From: Patiria miniata
Taxonomy: Eukaryota > Echinodermata > Asteroidea > Valvatida > Asterinidae
DNA length: 64,000 nucleotides
Assembly: GCF_015706575.1 (NCBI RefSeq)
Contig: NW_024037068.1
Span: forward strand, 2,852,001-2,916,000
Reading direction: 5' to 3'
Part shown: one piece after another, positions 34,434 to 46,396 of the stretch
How positions within the stretch are numbered: position 1 is the stretch's first letter
How the letters are laid out: each line of letters opens with the position of its first letter
Notes under the pieces: model-generated
Databases searched by the model: none
What the model was told of the DNA's origin: nothing
The model's input: only the letters and a program-made list of their open reading frames with translations
Position numbers and translations under genes: made by a program

Positions 34434-34754
34434 GTTCCCTAACATGGCGCACTTGAATAAATCTCAAAAAATTCCAAATTAACATTTAAGAATTTCTGTA
34501 AACTTGATAAATTCTGACATACCCAGCTGGATGTTTTCGAAGGGTTCACTTTTCACTTGAAAATGAAATTGGAAAATCACGCCAAAATAAATTGTTTTTC
34601 TTAATTTGTTACGGGTAAATAAACTCGCGATTTGAACAGGAGTGTTTCAAACTTGATGAAATTTTACTTTCTTTGAAATTTCAGTTAAAAGTTTTGCTCT
34701 AGATAGGCCCTAGGCGCTACAGGCGAAAAATCATAGTGCGCCATGTTGGGGACC
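34434..34754. mobile_element. MITE with CCTAACATGGCGCAC ends
   Basis: GTTCCCTAACATGGCGCACTT at the left is matched by inverted GGTCCCCAACATGGCGCACTA at the right. Another single copy of the end motif (GTTCCCTAACGTGGCGCACTC) lies at about 34259, and CACGTTAGGGTAC at 34764 looks like a further end, so related elements may be nested. Confidence 0.65.
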
Positions 34755-34929
34755 GGCCACGCCACGTTAGGGTACATCAAGAATCGGCACAGGTAACGCT
34801 TTCAAATGCACGCACGTTGTCACACACAAATTGAAGGTAGATGCGTAGAAAAAGGACCGCGTAGCTAGTTAGGGGGTCTGACGATTGTTTGTAAGCCCAG
34901 GCTAACGACGATGTTAGGCCTAGGCTCTT

Positions 34930-35770
34930 GCCTAGCCTAGTCCGAGTAACTTGGCCGCACAAATCAACTTTTTTAACATTTGGACTGGTTTGGCGATAGT
35001 AGCGTCCAAGCGCAAACTTGCGTTGAAATCCCTGCGTGTGACACCTCAAAAAAAAATTTAAAAAATAAAAATAACCTTGATCATTTTCAGCCCCCAAATA
35101 GCCATAAAACGACAAGATATGCAGCCTAAGACATGTAAGATATCTGTAGACTTCCCTGATTAAGTGGGTGGTACACCGGTTGACTTACCATCTGGACGGA
35201 AAGTGGAATTTGCAGCTATATTCCGACAATATTCCGACACTTGAAACGGCTGTTTTAAGTGCCGCGCGATGGCAGCCCCTGCGCGATAGCAGCCTCGAGG
35301 AAACATTCGGTATAATGCAAGCACTCCTTTGCACGCAGCAGCATCATGATTATGCACACGTCACGTGAGCCCCGGGGTCACATGGTCATAACAACAATAG
35401 CTGACAATTCAAATACATTTTACGCGAACACCACGCAGTGAGTACGTGAGAAAAACTTGTCGGAATATAGCTGCAAATTCCACTTTCTGTCCAGATGGTA
35501 AGTCACTGGCAGTATACCACCCACTTAATCAGGGAAGTCTACAGATATCTTTCATGTCTTAGGCGGCATATCTTGTCGTTTTCTGGCTATTTGGGGGCTG
35601 AAAATGTTCAAGGTTATTTAATTTTTTTAATTTTTTTGGGACGTGTCACACACACAGGGATTTCAACGCGAGTTTGCGCCTGGACGCTACTATCGCCAAA
35701 CCTGTCCAAATGTTAAAAAAGGCGATTTGTGCGGCCAAGTTACTCGGACTATGCCTAGCCTAGGCTAGCC
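34930..35770. repeat. Large inverted repeat: arms of about 300 bp, 229-bp spacer
   Basis: The left arm (34930-35228) and right arm (35458-35770) share, in inverted order, AGTCCGAGTAACTTGGCCGC, GATAGTAGCGTCCA.GCGCAA, GATATCTGTAGACTTCCCTG and AGTGGAATTTGCAGCTATAT. There are small differences. No gene is recognised; ORFs on the two arms are mirror images. Confidence 0.85.
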
Positions 35771-35797
35771 AGGGTAACGTTATACATGTACTTGACT

Positions 35798-36113
35798 ACC
35801 CGTGAACGTGGTGGCATACCTACAACCGCCATGCATAATTGAACAGCTTTCGATCGGCCAGCATACATTACATGGCATAGGCCTAGGCGGGAATAGAATT
35901 CTATTTTAGTCCCGAAATTTCTTTGGAATCAATGACAGATCCTACGCAACCCAAAGTTCGCGGATAAGGTTTTGTGATGTCATAAAACTATTAAAAGTGT
36001 TCATTAAATTTCGGGACTCATACGGAAATTCTATTCCCGCCGATGTTGAAAGCTGTTCAATGAGATGTATGCGTGGCGGTGTACAGTAGGCCTATACCGC
36101 CACGTTCACGGGT
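35798..36113. repeat. Second inverted repeat beside the first
   Basis: ACCCGTGAACGTGG at the left is mirrored by CCACGTTCACGGGT at the right. Inside, GGCGGGAATAGAATTCTATT and TCCCGAAATTT are mirrored by AAATTTCGGGACT and AATTCTATTCCCGCC. Shared TAGGCCTAGGC motifs flank it. Confidence 0.8.
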
Positions 36114-36362
36114 CTATACTGCCACTGGACTAGGCCTAGGCTGCGTTAAAATGTATAAAAAAAAACTGTTTCCTAAAATCAAAATGAAATAACCTCCGCA
36201 CATATTGTACTACAAAGTTTCAGCTGTCAATAAAAAAATACAATGCACATTATTAATTACATAAAAAATGACAATTCCTTACCTTAAACTCGGAGCATGG
36301 ATAGGCGCCCTAGTCCATGTAGTCGAATCAAGTCTGATCTGTACCGTTGAACACTCGTCGTA

Positions 36363-36387
36363 TACGTACGTACGTACGTACGTACGT
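36363..36387. repeat. (ACGT)n microsatellite
   Basis: Six uninterrupted ACGT units followed by GTGTACTATAC; a shorter ACGCGTACGTACGTGTG tract is at about 36451-36467. Confidence 0.9.
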
Positions 36388-37089
36388 GTACTATACTCGA
36401 CTCGACTCATCTGCCGACGCGCGACGCGACGTCATCACAGTATGCACAGTACGCGTACGTACGTGTGTACACGGCCTGGCCCGGGCGGCAATAAATGCAG
36501 AGCGACCGTTTCTGCACATGCAGATTTGGCGGTAAAATGACATTCGCATTGCATTTTGGGTATGGTTTAAAATTTCGGCATACATGTATTCCCCATATGG
36601 GGCAGTGAACCGGTCATATTTGTCAACTGTTATGTCTACAATTTATTTGTAAAACTGATTGTTCCTCATTTCAAATATTGATGCACAGATTTACACAAAT
36701 TATATATTTGTAAAATCATTTTGTTTGAGCCTACAAACAGGAAGGGAGTGTCTGGAAATCTCCTTGGGTACCAGCTACAGGTAAAGCGACCCCCTGAAAC
36801 TAGAAGAGCAGGCACAAGAACGATTGTGATTGGTTGTGACAGCTTGTGATCTTCATTCTCATTGGCTAATTAGGACGATAGCTCTTCTGGTTCCAGTACC
36901 ATAGACTTGACCGTTATGTTATATGCCCCATAAACATAATTGTTTTGAATATTCACGCCCTGTTCAAGTTAAATATGTTTAAAATCTAGACACGTCGTGT
37001 TCCGGTTTTGAAACTAAACAGTTAATTAACAGTCATTCGTGCTCCTGATTAATTTTGTGTGTGTGTAATGATTAACATTAGCTGTCTAC

Positions 37090-37984
37090 CCTTTTAGAAC
37101 ATCATTAAACTTTAATTACAAACAAAAAAATAAACATTGCTAAACACTGCACTCTCAAAACTGTGTTCAGCAATTATACACAATCATCTTATCATTTTTT
37201 GAAACATGTTTTGAAGCTAAACATTGTGCGTTCAATTCCTATAAACATCAATGTTCAAATCGATCCATTCTGACTATAAACATGTTCAGTATTTAAACAT
37301 GTTTGATAGCAAGAAAGTGTTTAGAAAAGTGTTTAATTGCTAGACACTGTTTATGCATTATGCGTTGGTTTAAACACGTCACGTTTAAACCAACGCAACT
37401 TTCTCATAACGTAAACATCCAAAGTGTTTAATTTTCAATAATGTTTAGATTATGACTTTTGTGTTCAATTCCTAAACATCGATGTTCAATTGTTAAACAC
37501 TATCCCTCTTACTCTAAACATGTTTAGTATTTAAACATGTGGCAAAGTGAAAGCAGGATCGTAGTGTTTAATTGCTAAACACTGTTCATACATTGTGTGT
37601 TTAGACCAACGCCGTATAACGTAAACATCCAAGTGTTTAAACGTAAACATCCAAGTGTTTAAATTTGCGTTTATAACGTAAACATCCAAGTGTTTAAATT
37701 TTCAATAGTGTTTAGATTATGTGTTCAATTCCTAAACATCAATGTTTAATTGTTAAACACTATCCCTCCTATACTCTAGACATGTTTAGTAATTAAACAT
37801 GTCACAAAGTGAAAGCAGGAAAGTGTTAGAAAAGTGTTTAGTTGCTAAACACTGTTTATGCATTGTGTGTTTAGACCAACGCCTATAAACACTTTGCGTT
37901 TATAAGGTAAACAACGTCCAAGTGTTTAATTTTTCAAAAGTGTTTAGATTATAAACGCGTCATGTGTTCACCGGTTTTACAGTG
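37090..37984. repeat. Right subterminal repeat array of the CACTA element
   Basis: About 850 bp dense in AAACAC, GTGTTTA, AAACATGTTTA and ACGTAAACATCCAAGTGTTT units. Some are in tandem, for example CGTAAACATCCAAGTG three times at about 37620-37690. It ends in GGTTTTACAGTG. Confidence 0.85.
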
Positions 37985-38913
37985 TATATAGCATTTCATA
38001 AAAATACGAAAAGTGTTGCATGAAATTATGTGATGTGAATTTTGTTCGAATTTTGTGTCCTCTCGAGAGCGTCGTAGCCCGGCATAAAACAAAGCACGTC
38101 TATAATTGAGTTGATTTCATGAACATATTTGGTAATTTGGCGCACGAGTGTTGAATTTGCATATTATACAAATTATGGAAAACTTTCAACCAACCCGAAG
38201 GATTCAATCTGTGACGGTTTAAAGCACGTCCAATGAGCATTCAACGCGCGCGTGTCGAGTGGACGTGACTAACTCACGACCTCGTGCTAGCGCCTCACTG
38301 AAAAATATCGTGTGAGCTGAGCGGGTTAGGTCCCAAACCATATTGCGGTACGTTCATTATGTTATCACGGCCAGCTGGACTCATTTTATCTGTCGCTATT
38401 ATGTCAGTTTCTTTTAGAAGTCAGTGTAGAATTCCGAATTCACCTTGAGTTCTTTGAGTTTTCTGGTGTTTGGTATATTTTTGTTTTTGGACGGCTGAGA
38501 GAATTTCAAGTTATTCTCTTTGTTCTGGAACATACCGTCAACTTTTGCTGTCTTACGTGTGAATATTATCCACCGTTTACGGCACCTAATTATAATAGCT
38601 ATGACGTCTCCGAGATTCATTCACAGACAATAATGAGGCTGAAGATACCGTAATTATTCTGGAACTGGATCTTTTGATGAGTCAAGTGTTTGGCAATATG
38701 GGCCAATACGTTGAAAGCAAATTTATCTGCCTGGATTGTTGTTTAGAATGTTAGCCAGCCCAGGATCTTTTTGCTACACCGCAAACATACATGATCATAG
38801 TGATAATAGTTAAGATTTCACTCTCTCATTTACACTACGTAGTGCACGTTTTTCTCATGTGGTGGAATACTCCCCCTTTCACCCTATTTCATCCTTCAAA
38901 CAGAACGAAGATC
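37985..38913. other. Between the CACTA end and the SAM-domain gene
   Basis: No repeat or gene is recognised with confidence. The minus-strand ORF at 38414-38620 has no known domain. The promoter and any 5' UTR of the gene starting at 38914 should lie here. Confidence 0.5.
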
Positions 38914-41708
38914 ATGGCCACTGATAGTAGTAAAGCTGAAGGTGATCACATCACTCTCGGCCAAGTTGAGGATTTACTGAACGAGTGGGGAATACCAGAC
39001 GTAGTGGATACATTCAGAGGTGAGTAACTTCTAGACTCATTAGATGTAATGTTACGGTAACAAAAAAAAAGAGCTCCAGTCTGCATTACACGTATTTTAC
39101 CATCACCATTTTTAAACTCGAAAAGAGCACGAACTGCGTAATGTTAAAGGAAACGTCCAGTGGACAATAGCCCTTGCAACTGTTCACACGCATGTTATGC
39201 TTTGTCGCAACAGTAATGCAAACCTGATCTCAATGGGGCCTAAGTTTGTTTTCACTGGAAGTAAATAATGAGGCGGCAGTTTTTCAATTATGGAAACCCC
39301 TTGCGATGTAAGAGGCGCTATTTCTTGTTTTGTCGTTCAAAACAATACTGACAATGCAAGGCCTAAAATTAGTCCATTAAACCAGCCACCAATAGAAATC
39401 GGCTTTTTAGCATGAAACAAGGGCGCAAGGTGGAAAGAAAATGTAGACAAGTGTTATATTGTACATATGAAAACTGTTGTTCTGCCATGAATGCTGTCTG
39501 CATGTTTGTAATAAATTAAAAATCCTAATGCATGATCCCTTTGTTTCCAGAGCATCAAATTTATATGAAGGCAATGGAATTACTGGATGACGTCAATGTG
39601 GCCAAACTCATTCTACAAATGGGGCTTCGTGTCAAATGTTTGCATGCATGGAACGTATGGAAGGCCGAGGTAAGTAGACTATATCCAGCATGTGACACAG
39701 GCATATTGTTCTTGCCAAAATAAATGTACAAACTAAACGATTTTTAACTATACATATTTCTTAGTTCTCATGGTTACGTATCATAACATTGTATAATGAA
39801 CTTAGTTTGTTTATCACAAGAGCCCCCAAGACGACCTAAACGAAGGATTATTCATCCCGGAAGAAGTCGACCTTTCTTGGTATTACCAGAGCCGGAATTC
39901 GAAGCAGACGCCTACGCATCAGATTCATCGTCACGTGAGAGCGCCAACTCGGACTCAAGCCCTGCTAACAATGCGTCACAAGTTATGTTCGTAAGTATAT
40001 AAGTCATTGACGAGACAGCACGGGTGGTCCTCTCCGATATGCAGAATCGTCTTTGTTGTGATGTTTCCACATTTGTCTAAATGTTGAAAATAATATAGGG
40101 CCTGCTTGTTAATGCAATCATCTCATTATACAACGTTTTTAGGTAACGTGAATTTGTGGACTTTGTACTGACATTCTATTTCCTGTAATTTCTTGTTGTA
40201 CACAACTTAATTGGGCCTATATTTGTATTCCTTTCCATGAACATCGTTATTTCCAGAATGAAAGACAAATCCTGGAGGAAACTCGTTCTGGGAAGGCCTT
40301 AGTGGAAAAAATTTGCTTGACTCACCGCGTTGATAAATGCGACCGAATAATCATGACACATAAATTGTTGAAGTACCTGATCCAGACATGTGGGCTCTGG
40401 TGAGTTCAGATTTATTCTTGCTGACATTTTTTTCTTCTTGTCGAAAAGATAGCGATCCTCGTTACCTTATCAAATAAAAACCGTATCTTTATCCTTCTTA
40501 AAAGTTACACGTTTCTCTATATTCGCAAAAAAAAAGCGTTCGGCTTCTGGACTGCTTTGTACGAATGAAAAGGTCCCGAAACAGTGGTGGATCCTGGGAT
40601 CCAGCTTCATTAATACAGGTTACAATGGAACATGCAGGGCCATGGCCCACTACTTTCTCCTCTAGCCACTAGAAAACACGCTTTATTTGGTTTGGTTTGC
40701 ACAAGCGTTTATATTTTTAGCTTCACTTAGTATCTCTGTCGACAGTAAAATAATTGATTTTGTTTATTGATAAAATTCTCAATACCTTTTTTTTTTACAT
40801 TCAGGCCTAACTCTTCTGAAAAGGAGGCATTAGCAGCAAGTGTCATTAATGAATTCCCTATCCTCAAAGATCCCGAAGGAAAAGGTTATGTAAGTTATTG
40901 CTCTCTGCCCAATAAGTTGCAATTGTATTTTTATTAATTAAAAGGCCTCGCTAAATATTTGGCAAGGAATGAGCTCCAATCGTAATGCAATTACGTGGTT
41001 TTAAATAATGCTGATATTACTTTTATAGCGCATGCAACTTGCAAAGAATCGCAATGTGCCTTACAATTTCAAACAATGTTTAAAATTGGCATAGGTATTT
41101 CATAAAATGAAGCATACAATTAAAGAATTGAAAATATATTATAATATAACAAATTCTTATTAAATTAACACTACTTTAGAGTACAAGTGCAGCGAAGAAC
41201 TCGAACAGGTTTGGAAATAACGCGCGCACACACCTAAAAGCTCATAATTATACAGAACTTGATATTATGATGAGCAAAATTATATTAAGTTAAATAAAAA
41301 AAGTCTTTATCGGCTATCAGACCAACTTTGGCAACTAAATTTCGTGGGGGCCAGGGGATCGGAGGCCACATGAGCCAATTAGGTCGTTGTGTATCCATAT
41401 TTAAAACGCGTTAAAGCATTACACAGGTGCATTATTTCTGTCAACATCGGCATGTCGGGCAATATTAAGGCGATTCACGCACAGACAAGAAACTGGATAC
41501 TTTATCGCCTTAACGAATTGTCAGTTTTCTTTGTTTTTATGCATGTCAGGAAGCGTGGTTCAAGAAAGGCAAGACCAGACGCCCAGCAACGGGATACATA
41601 GAAAATCATCTCAAACACACAAGGAGGGTCCTCAAGAGCCGTGCAGTTGGCAAAAAGTCGTCCCGGACATGCATTTTAGCTGAAAATGACTCCCAAATTG
41701 TCGATTGA
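38914..41708 (+). CDS. SAM-domain protein of the SAMD3-like family, six exons, 259 aa
   Basis: The exons are 38914-39019, 39551-39669, 39823-39990, 40257-40399, 40805-40889 and 41550-41708, all with GT/AG sites and compatible phases. They total 780 nt with no internal stop. Exons 1-2 form a SAM-like helical domain (VEDLLNEWGIPDVVDTFRG, MKAMELLDDVNVAKLILQMG, RVKCLHAWNVW). Exon 3 is a basic then Ser/Asp-rich linker (PPRRPKRRIIHPG). Exons 4-6 (KALVEKICLTHR, LAASVINEFPILKDPEGKGY, RRPATGYIENHLKHTRRVLK) match the start of the SAMD3-like body also seen in the CACTA accessory gene, where the equivalent is SAFPSIAREG. The C-terminal half of that family is absent, so this is a short form or a truncated copy. 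SAM domains mediate protein-protein interaction. It could be a host gene or belong to an undetected element. Confidence 0.75.
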
Positions 41709-43103
41709 AAAAGGTCTTGATGAATTAGAAAACTCTGTAAACTACATGTGTTCCAAAAATGACGTGCTCTGTCTAAAAATAATCAGAAGATTCTTGCTGA
41801 GTTTCAAAATCAGAATAGGCTGAAAGAGGAAGTGATATTTTTGTTTGGATGTAAGGGGTAAGCAGTTTTTGTTTAGTCTTTGACTTGTCTATAACTGCGA
41901 AAATATTTCAACTTGCAAATCCTCATTATTGCAGCGAGCTAAGATAAATACACATACGATTTATGATGTAAAAGAGGGAGAGAGAGAGAGGGGAAAAGGG
42001 GGATAACAAAGTGTGATTTTTAACAGAGCACGTCACATATTCCAGTGTTGTAAAGGATTTGTGAATTTGCGGGAAAAACACTTTAACCATGTTATGTAAC
42101 TTGTGTTATGATCTCCAATTTATAGAAAAAAGAGATATACAAATTAGTTGAGGACGTCAAAATGACGTTATTGCTGATGAAGCCGAAACGGAATTTTTGA
42201 ATGTTACATGTACTAAAATGCTGCAACCAAAAAAAAGAGAAAATGATGTCTGTTTTGTACGTCACCTATATAGCATAATCTCTCCGACACAGTTACACTA
42301 AAAATTGCTTGGGTAGTGTGCCAATATTATCCAGGCTGGATATTTTAAGCTAAACAATTGGCTCAAGACAACCGAGTTTTCGGTAGTTCATCTTTGCATG
42401 GGTTAAGTTAAACTCAAGCAACCCATGCCTTCAGTTTCAAAACCCAATCACACATGGGCTCAATTTCATATATAACCCTTTAGCATCAGAAAATGCTTAA
42501 AATTATTGTATTTTTGAGGGAAAAAAAGGATTGCCAATTGCATTTGTATGCTGCTTGACTGGGTATTCTGTGATTGGTGTTTTCTTAGCATATTATAATC
42601 ACATGGGTTTAGTTACCTGATTTTACTAAGCAAGACATTTTTTGTGCTTAGCAGTTTCATGAAATTGGCTTTGCAAACAAAAATAAACTTTCATGCAATA
42701 TGATATCTATTACCCCCTTGTACTGTGAATTCGCAATTTTTTTTGTCCACAAACTCAATATTGTGTGCTTGTTTACTGGAAAATATATCTCGGGTCGTAA
42801 AAAGCAAATAGCATAAGAGTATCGTAATCCAAGGTTTGTCTTCTTTACTGATTATGGACCTATATAAACACCAGCATTATGCACTTGATCCTGAAAATGT
42901 ACGGTTTAAACTTACACTATTTTTGGGGGAACACATTGCTTGTGTTTACTGAATGATATAATGGGCATGTTCGTAACGGCTGTTTCGTATCCGTACGTTT
43001 TCGCGCTTAATAGATCTCAGTCTTTGTCCGCGTGTGTTTGTTCTTGGTTCGGTTCTGTGTTAGTTCGTCCAAGGCATCTTGTTCCCGAATACCTATTTTC
43101 CCC
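41709..43103. other. No gene recognised
   Basis: AT-rich sequence with short purine tracts (GAGAGAGAGAGAG at about 41977-41990). CACTAAAAATTGCTTGGG at about 42297 resembles a CACTA end, but I found no inverted partner. It may include the 3' UTR of the preceding gene. Confidence 0.45.
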
Positions 43104-43157
43104 CAATACCGATGTTCCCCTTAGGATTAGGGTTAGGGTTGGGGAACATCGGTATTG
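43104..43157. repeat. Telomere-like repeat as the loop of a perfect 17-bp hairpin
   Basis: Arms CAATACCGATGTTCCCC (43104-43120) and GGGGAACATCGGTATTG (43141-43157) enclose TTAGGATTAGGGTTAGGGTT, about three TTAGGG units. Confidence 0.85.
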
Positions 43158-43289
43158 TGAAACATAGGTATGCACCCAGCATAGGCTTCTAGAAGATGCC
43201 TCCATACTTTTTGCCTTTTTCATCTTTTTGATAATACAGATTTATTTACTTATATACTGTCTTGTAAATCTCATTACGGTATGGAAATA

Positions 43290-43318
43290 AATTTGAATTG
43301 AATTGAATTGAATTGAGT
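43290..43318. repeat. (TTGAA)n tract
   Basis: About five TTGAA units following GGAAATAAATTTGAAT, a common 3' tail form of retroposons. The rest of any retroposon upstream is not recognised. Confidence 0.6.
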
Positions 43319-43802
43319 TATTTCTAAATAACGAGATCTTTCTCCGCAGTGATTTGGCTTCACCAAACCCTCATTTTCTTCTAGAACTGCAGAGTTCATG
43401 CCTTTTATGACGGCAGTTCGTTGTTTTGGCCGGATGCTCTTTGTCTGGCGGTGTCCCAAACTATTAAAATAAAACAGAAATAATATCTTCCCGCAATTTG
43501 TTCTTTCTTTTTTCCATTTTTCTCTCCTTTTTTTTGGTTTTATTTGCTTTGAGGGGGGCCTCCCCCTGCCCCCTCACGGCGCCAAGAGAAAAGCTTTCCT
43601 AACTTTACTGGGGTTACAATATTGAGGAGCACCTAAAAATGCATATATTTTTCAAGGCGGGCACTGGTAAAATATATTAAATATAAATAAGCATAATTTT
43701 GGTGTAACTGAGATCTTAATTGGGGACTTGGCGGGGATGCTCACTAGCTGTTATACTGTGGTAGCTTAGACATTCTTTTTATTTTCCAGGGTATGTCGAG
43801 CA

Positions 43803-43960
43803 TGCAGTGCGATAGCTCAGTCGATTATAGAGAGTCGTGATGTTGCACCGCGAGGTTGTGGGCTCGAGGCACCATATTGTACCCGATTTTTTTTCTAATA
43901 TAAGGCTTCAGATGATTTTTTGGAAAAGGGAAATAAAGTCTGAATTTCATTACGTTCGAA
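43803..43960 (+). mobile_element. tRNA-derived SINE-like sequence
   Basis: GATAGCTCAGTCGATTATAG resembles the D-arm/A box of a tRNA and, 50 bp on, GGGCTCGAGGCACC resembles the T-arm/B box. A short T-rich unrelated part follows. There is no proper acceptor stem or anticodon arm, so this is not a functional tRNA. Confidence 0.6.
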
Positions 43961-44288
43961 TTAATTTTTTTCTTCTGATTTTATATTTTCTTCTCATGTT
44001 TTTAGAGAAGTAAAGTCCAAAACGCCATATCACCCTACAATTCGCTGCCCGGTCTCATCGTACGTTCCTCTTATTAGTATGTAGTGGGCGGGGCTTCCTG
44101 CCGCTTTTTGCACACGGCATTAATGCGAGGTTTTATCGAGAGCGTCCGGGTAATGATATGGTCATCTTCCTTGCGGCGGCTTCAACTGGGGCTTCAACTG
44201 GGGTCTCATCCGTGACGTCATCTCTGGAATCGTCATTGGAGGTAACAATTTTAGCCATGGCGTCATCCCTGACATAATCATCAGTGGC

Positions 44289-44702
44289 GTGACCCATGGA
44301 GTCTTCATCCCTAACCTCATTGCTCCTGGCAGCATCAGAGGAAAGGGGGAACTGCACTTCAGATTCAAAGAGGAATGTTTAAACATTCTTGCTTTGGTGG
44401 ATTTAGCCCTAACTGTGCTAGCGTCAAATGCCCAATGCCAACGTTGCTTCTCATATATGAAAATTGTGAAATCAGAAATCAAAACTGTCCCCGCTTTAAT
44501 TGACATACTTTGCATTGTTCTCCAGACCAACGATATTGGGGACTATGACCCTACTGACGCAATTGTAATGTGGCTGAAGGGTGGCAAAAAGTCAAAACTG
44601 CCATACTTCCATCCATATGGTGGACGCCATCCAAGGGAAGCCTCATCATCTCAGAACGATGACAACTTAAGTTCATGTTTTAGCGAAAGTGATGATGACT
44701 GA
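44289..44702 (+). pseudogene. hAT transposase C-terminal fragment
   Basis: The ORF contains DLALTVLASNAQCQRCFSYM then KIVKSEIKT, matching the pattern of the hAT C-terminal dimerisation region (LA.T....A..ER.FS.MK.IK..LR). It ends with an acidic serine tail. No upstream catalytic part was found in the preceding 2 kb. Without it the fragment cannot transpose; domestication as a short protein is possible but unsupported. Confidence 0.65.
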
Positions 44703-45756
44703 TTTAAACTCAAATTGAACATACAGCTTTTTTTTCTGAAATTTGTTTACCACTTGTATTGCCAAGAATGCAGTTTTAGCATAAATGCTAATATTCCAAA
44801 GGAATAACATTTACATATTTATTTTAATAAATGTTTCTTATTTTGATTTAATTATATATGAAATCGTCTTTAATTAACTGTTAAGCGTCTTTAATTAAAA
44901 GAAAAAATAGTGATTCAAAACAGCATTCAATTTATTCATTATTTTACAATCTTATGGTTATAAAATTTATAATCACAAATTAAAAAAATCACACAACCTG
45001 AAATTAGCATGATACTTCATTGCATTGTACATGTATACTGTGTAAAAACATGTATGTTATACAAAAGGCAAGCCAACAGAAAATATACACTTCAGCCTTC
45101 TCACTTTTATGAACAATTAAGTTTATTAAGAAGCTAACAATTTTTGAACTTGAAGAGATTTGATGCAAGTGTCCCAACATACGTGAGAATAGGATAGCTG
45201 TTAATTCTACTGTATTTATTTATACATTTGTAAATAACTCCTGAGATGGCACACACAAAATAATGCAGATAGCACACACAGTAAGTCACAAACAGTTACA
45301 AACTTTTGATGAGAATTTTACAAAAGAAGGATAGCTTTATATGTGTCGATTATTTTCAAAAAGTTTATTATTTAATACACAACTGTGTATCACAATTGAG
45401 ACGAAAAAAGGATCTTTTGTTTAGATAATTGTGAAGTTCATATTTGAAGTTGAATATTTCTCCCCTGCAAACAGCGATTAACGCCTAAATATTGGCATAG
45501 TAAAACATATTACAAGCAAATTTATGATACAATTACAAAAGGAATTATTACCTAATATACGTAGCACCCCCCAAAAATATATTAATTAATTATACATTAG
45601 GTCAATATTTGAAAAGAGGTTTGATAAAATGCAAGAATAATTATTAAGATACAGATAAAGAAGGGTCCTTTATTGCTAAAGTCACAGCAGGGGGGAGGGG
45701 AGCTTTTATGCTCTGAACCGTTTTCTGTTGTTTGGTGTAACAAATGGTCATGGCTT
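44703..45756. other. No gene recognised
   Basis: Very AT-rich sequence with no recognisable repeat, RNA or coding feature. Confidence 0.5.
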
Positions 45757-46205
45757 CGAATGCACCAGGAAACTTTCCAGGAGCTTCTGGAGGCCGTAGC
45801 TCCTGACATTCAAAAGCAAGACACATTGATGCGCGTAAGCCCCAAGGAAAGACTAGCAGTCACGCTTCGGTAGCCAGCTACTGGTGAAACTTTCAATTCA
45901 CTCTCTTTCAATTTCAGAATCAGCAGGCAATGTATTTTCAAATAGTAAACGAGACCCGCAAAGTGTTTCATCGATCAAGTGGGCAATAAATGCATAAATG
46001 AAGCCAAGTGTAAGAAGGAATGGAAAATCATCGCCAAACAATTTGGAGAATTGTGGAATTGTCCAATGTGTCCGAGGTTTGTTGACGGTAAACATATTAG
46101 TTATTCAACCACCTCCAGGTGCTGGCTCCTACTAATTCAACTACAAAGAAACTCATTCCATCGTACAGATGGCAGTAGTTGATGCTGACCTCATATACAT
46201 TTTGG
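45757..46205 (+). pseudogene. PIF/Harbinger nuclease remnant
   Basis: Several frames must be combined to read it. TFQELLEAVAPDIQKQDTLM followed by SPKERLAVTLR matches the N-terminal region of HARBI1-like nucleases. A TAG at 45871-45873 stops it. Another frame gives KKEWKIIAKQFGELWNCPMC, then FVDGKHI, which carries the first catalytic Asp of the DDE triad. NYKETHSIVQMAVVDADLIYI follows in a third frame and would carry the second Asp. The third catalytic residue is not present. It is clearly dead. Confidence 0.75.
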
Positions 46206-46396
46206 TAAACTCCTAAAATAAAGTAAAAATAAAACCAACTTTCATCTATAGACATTGTAGTTTGCCCAACAATACAGTGTTTTTACCCAGCATCTGTTAA
46301 ATTATATTTGCCCAAATTTCCCAACGTTTGGGTAAATTGTTGGTTAAAGTGGCGTTGCCAAACTTTTTTTACCAAACTTTTTTTTTCTACAGTGTA

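Larger units (their letters stand above)
17034..37984. mobile_element. CACTA/EnSpm-type transposon, 20.95 kb, apparently autonomous
   Basis: The left end reads CACTGTAAAACCGTGTG and the right end, inverted, CACTGTAAAACCGGTGAAC, giving a 13-bp terminal repeat. TA (possibly TATA) flanks both sides. Behind each end lies a long subterminal array of AAACAC/GTGTTT motifs, a hallmark of CACTA elements. Inside, both major genes are on the minus strand: the 825-aa transposase (29043-31520) and a six-exon accessory gene (19455-24997). Many MITEs and hairpins have inserted between them. At 21 kb it is large for the superfamily. The two ends could in principle come from two copies, but matching termini, matching subterminal composition and internal CACTA-type genes favour one element. 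Confidence 0.8.

Noticed and set aside
42297..42316. CACTA-like end CACTAAAAATTGCTTGGG
   Set aside because: No inverted partner or target duplication was found within the window, so no element could be bounded.
43803..43875. Functional tRNA gene
   Set aside because: A- and B-box-like words are present but no acceptor stem or anticodon arm can be drawn; a tRNA-derived SINE fits better.
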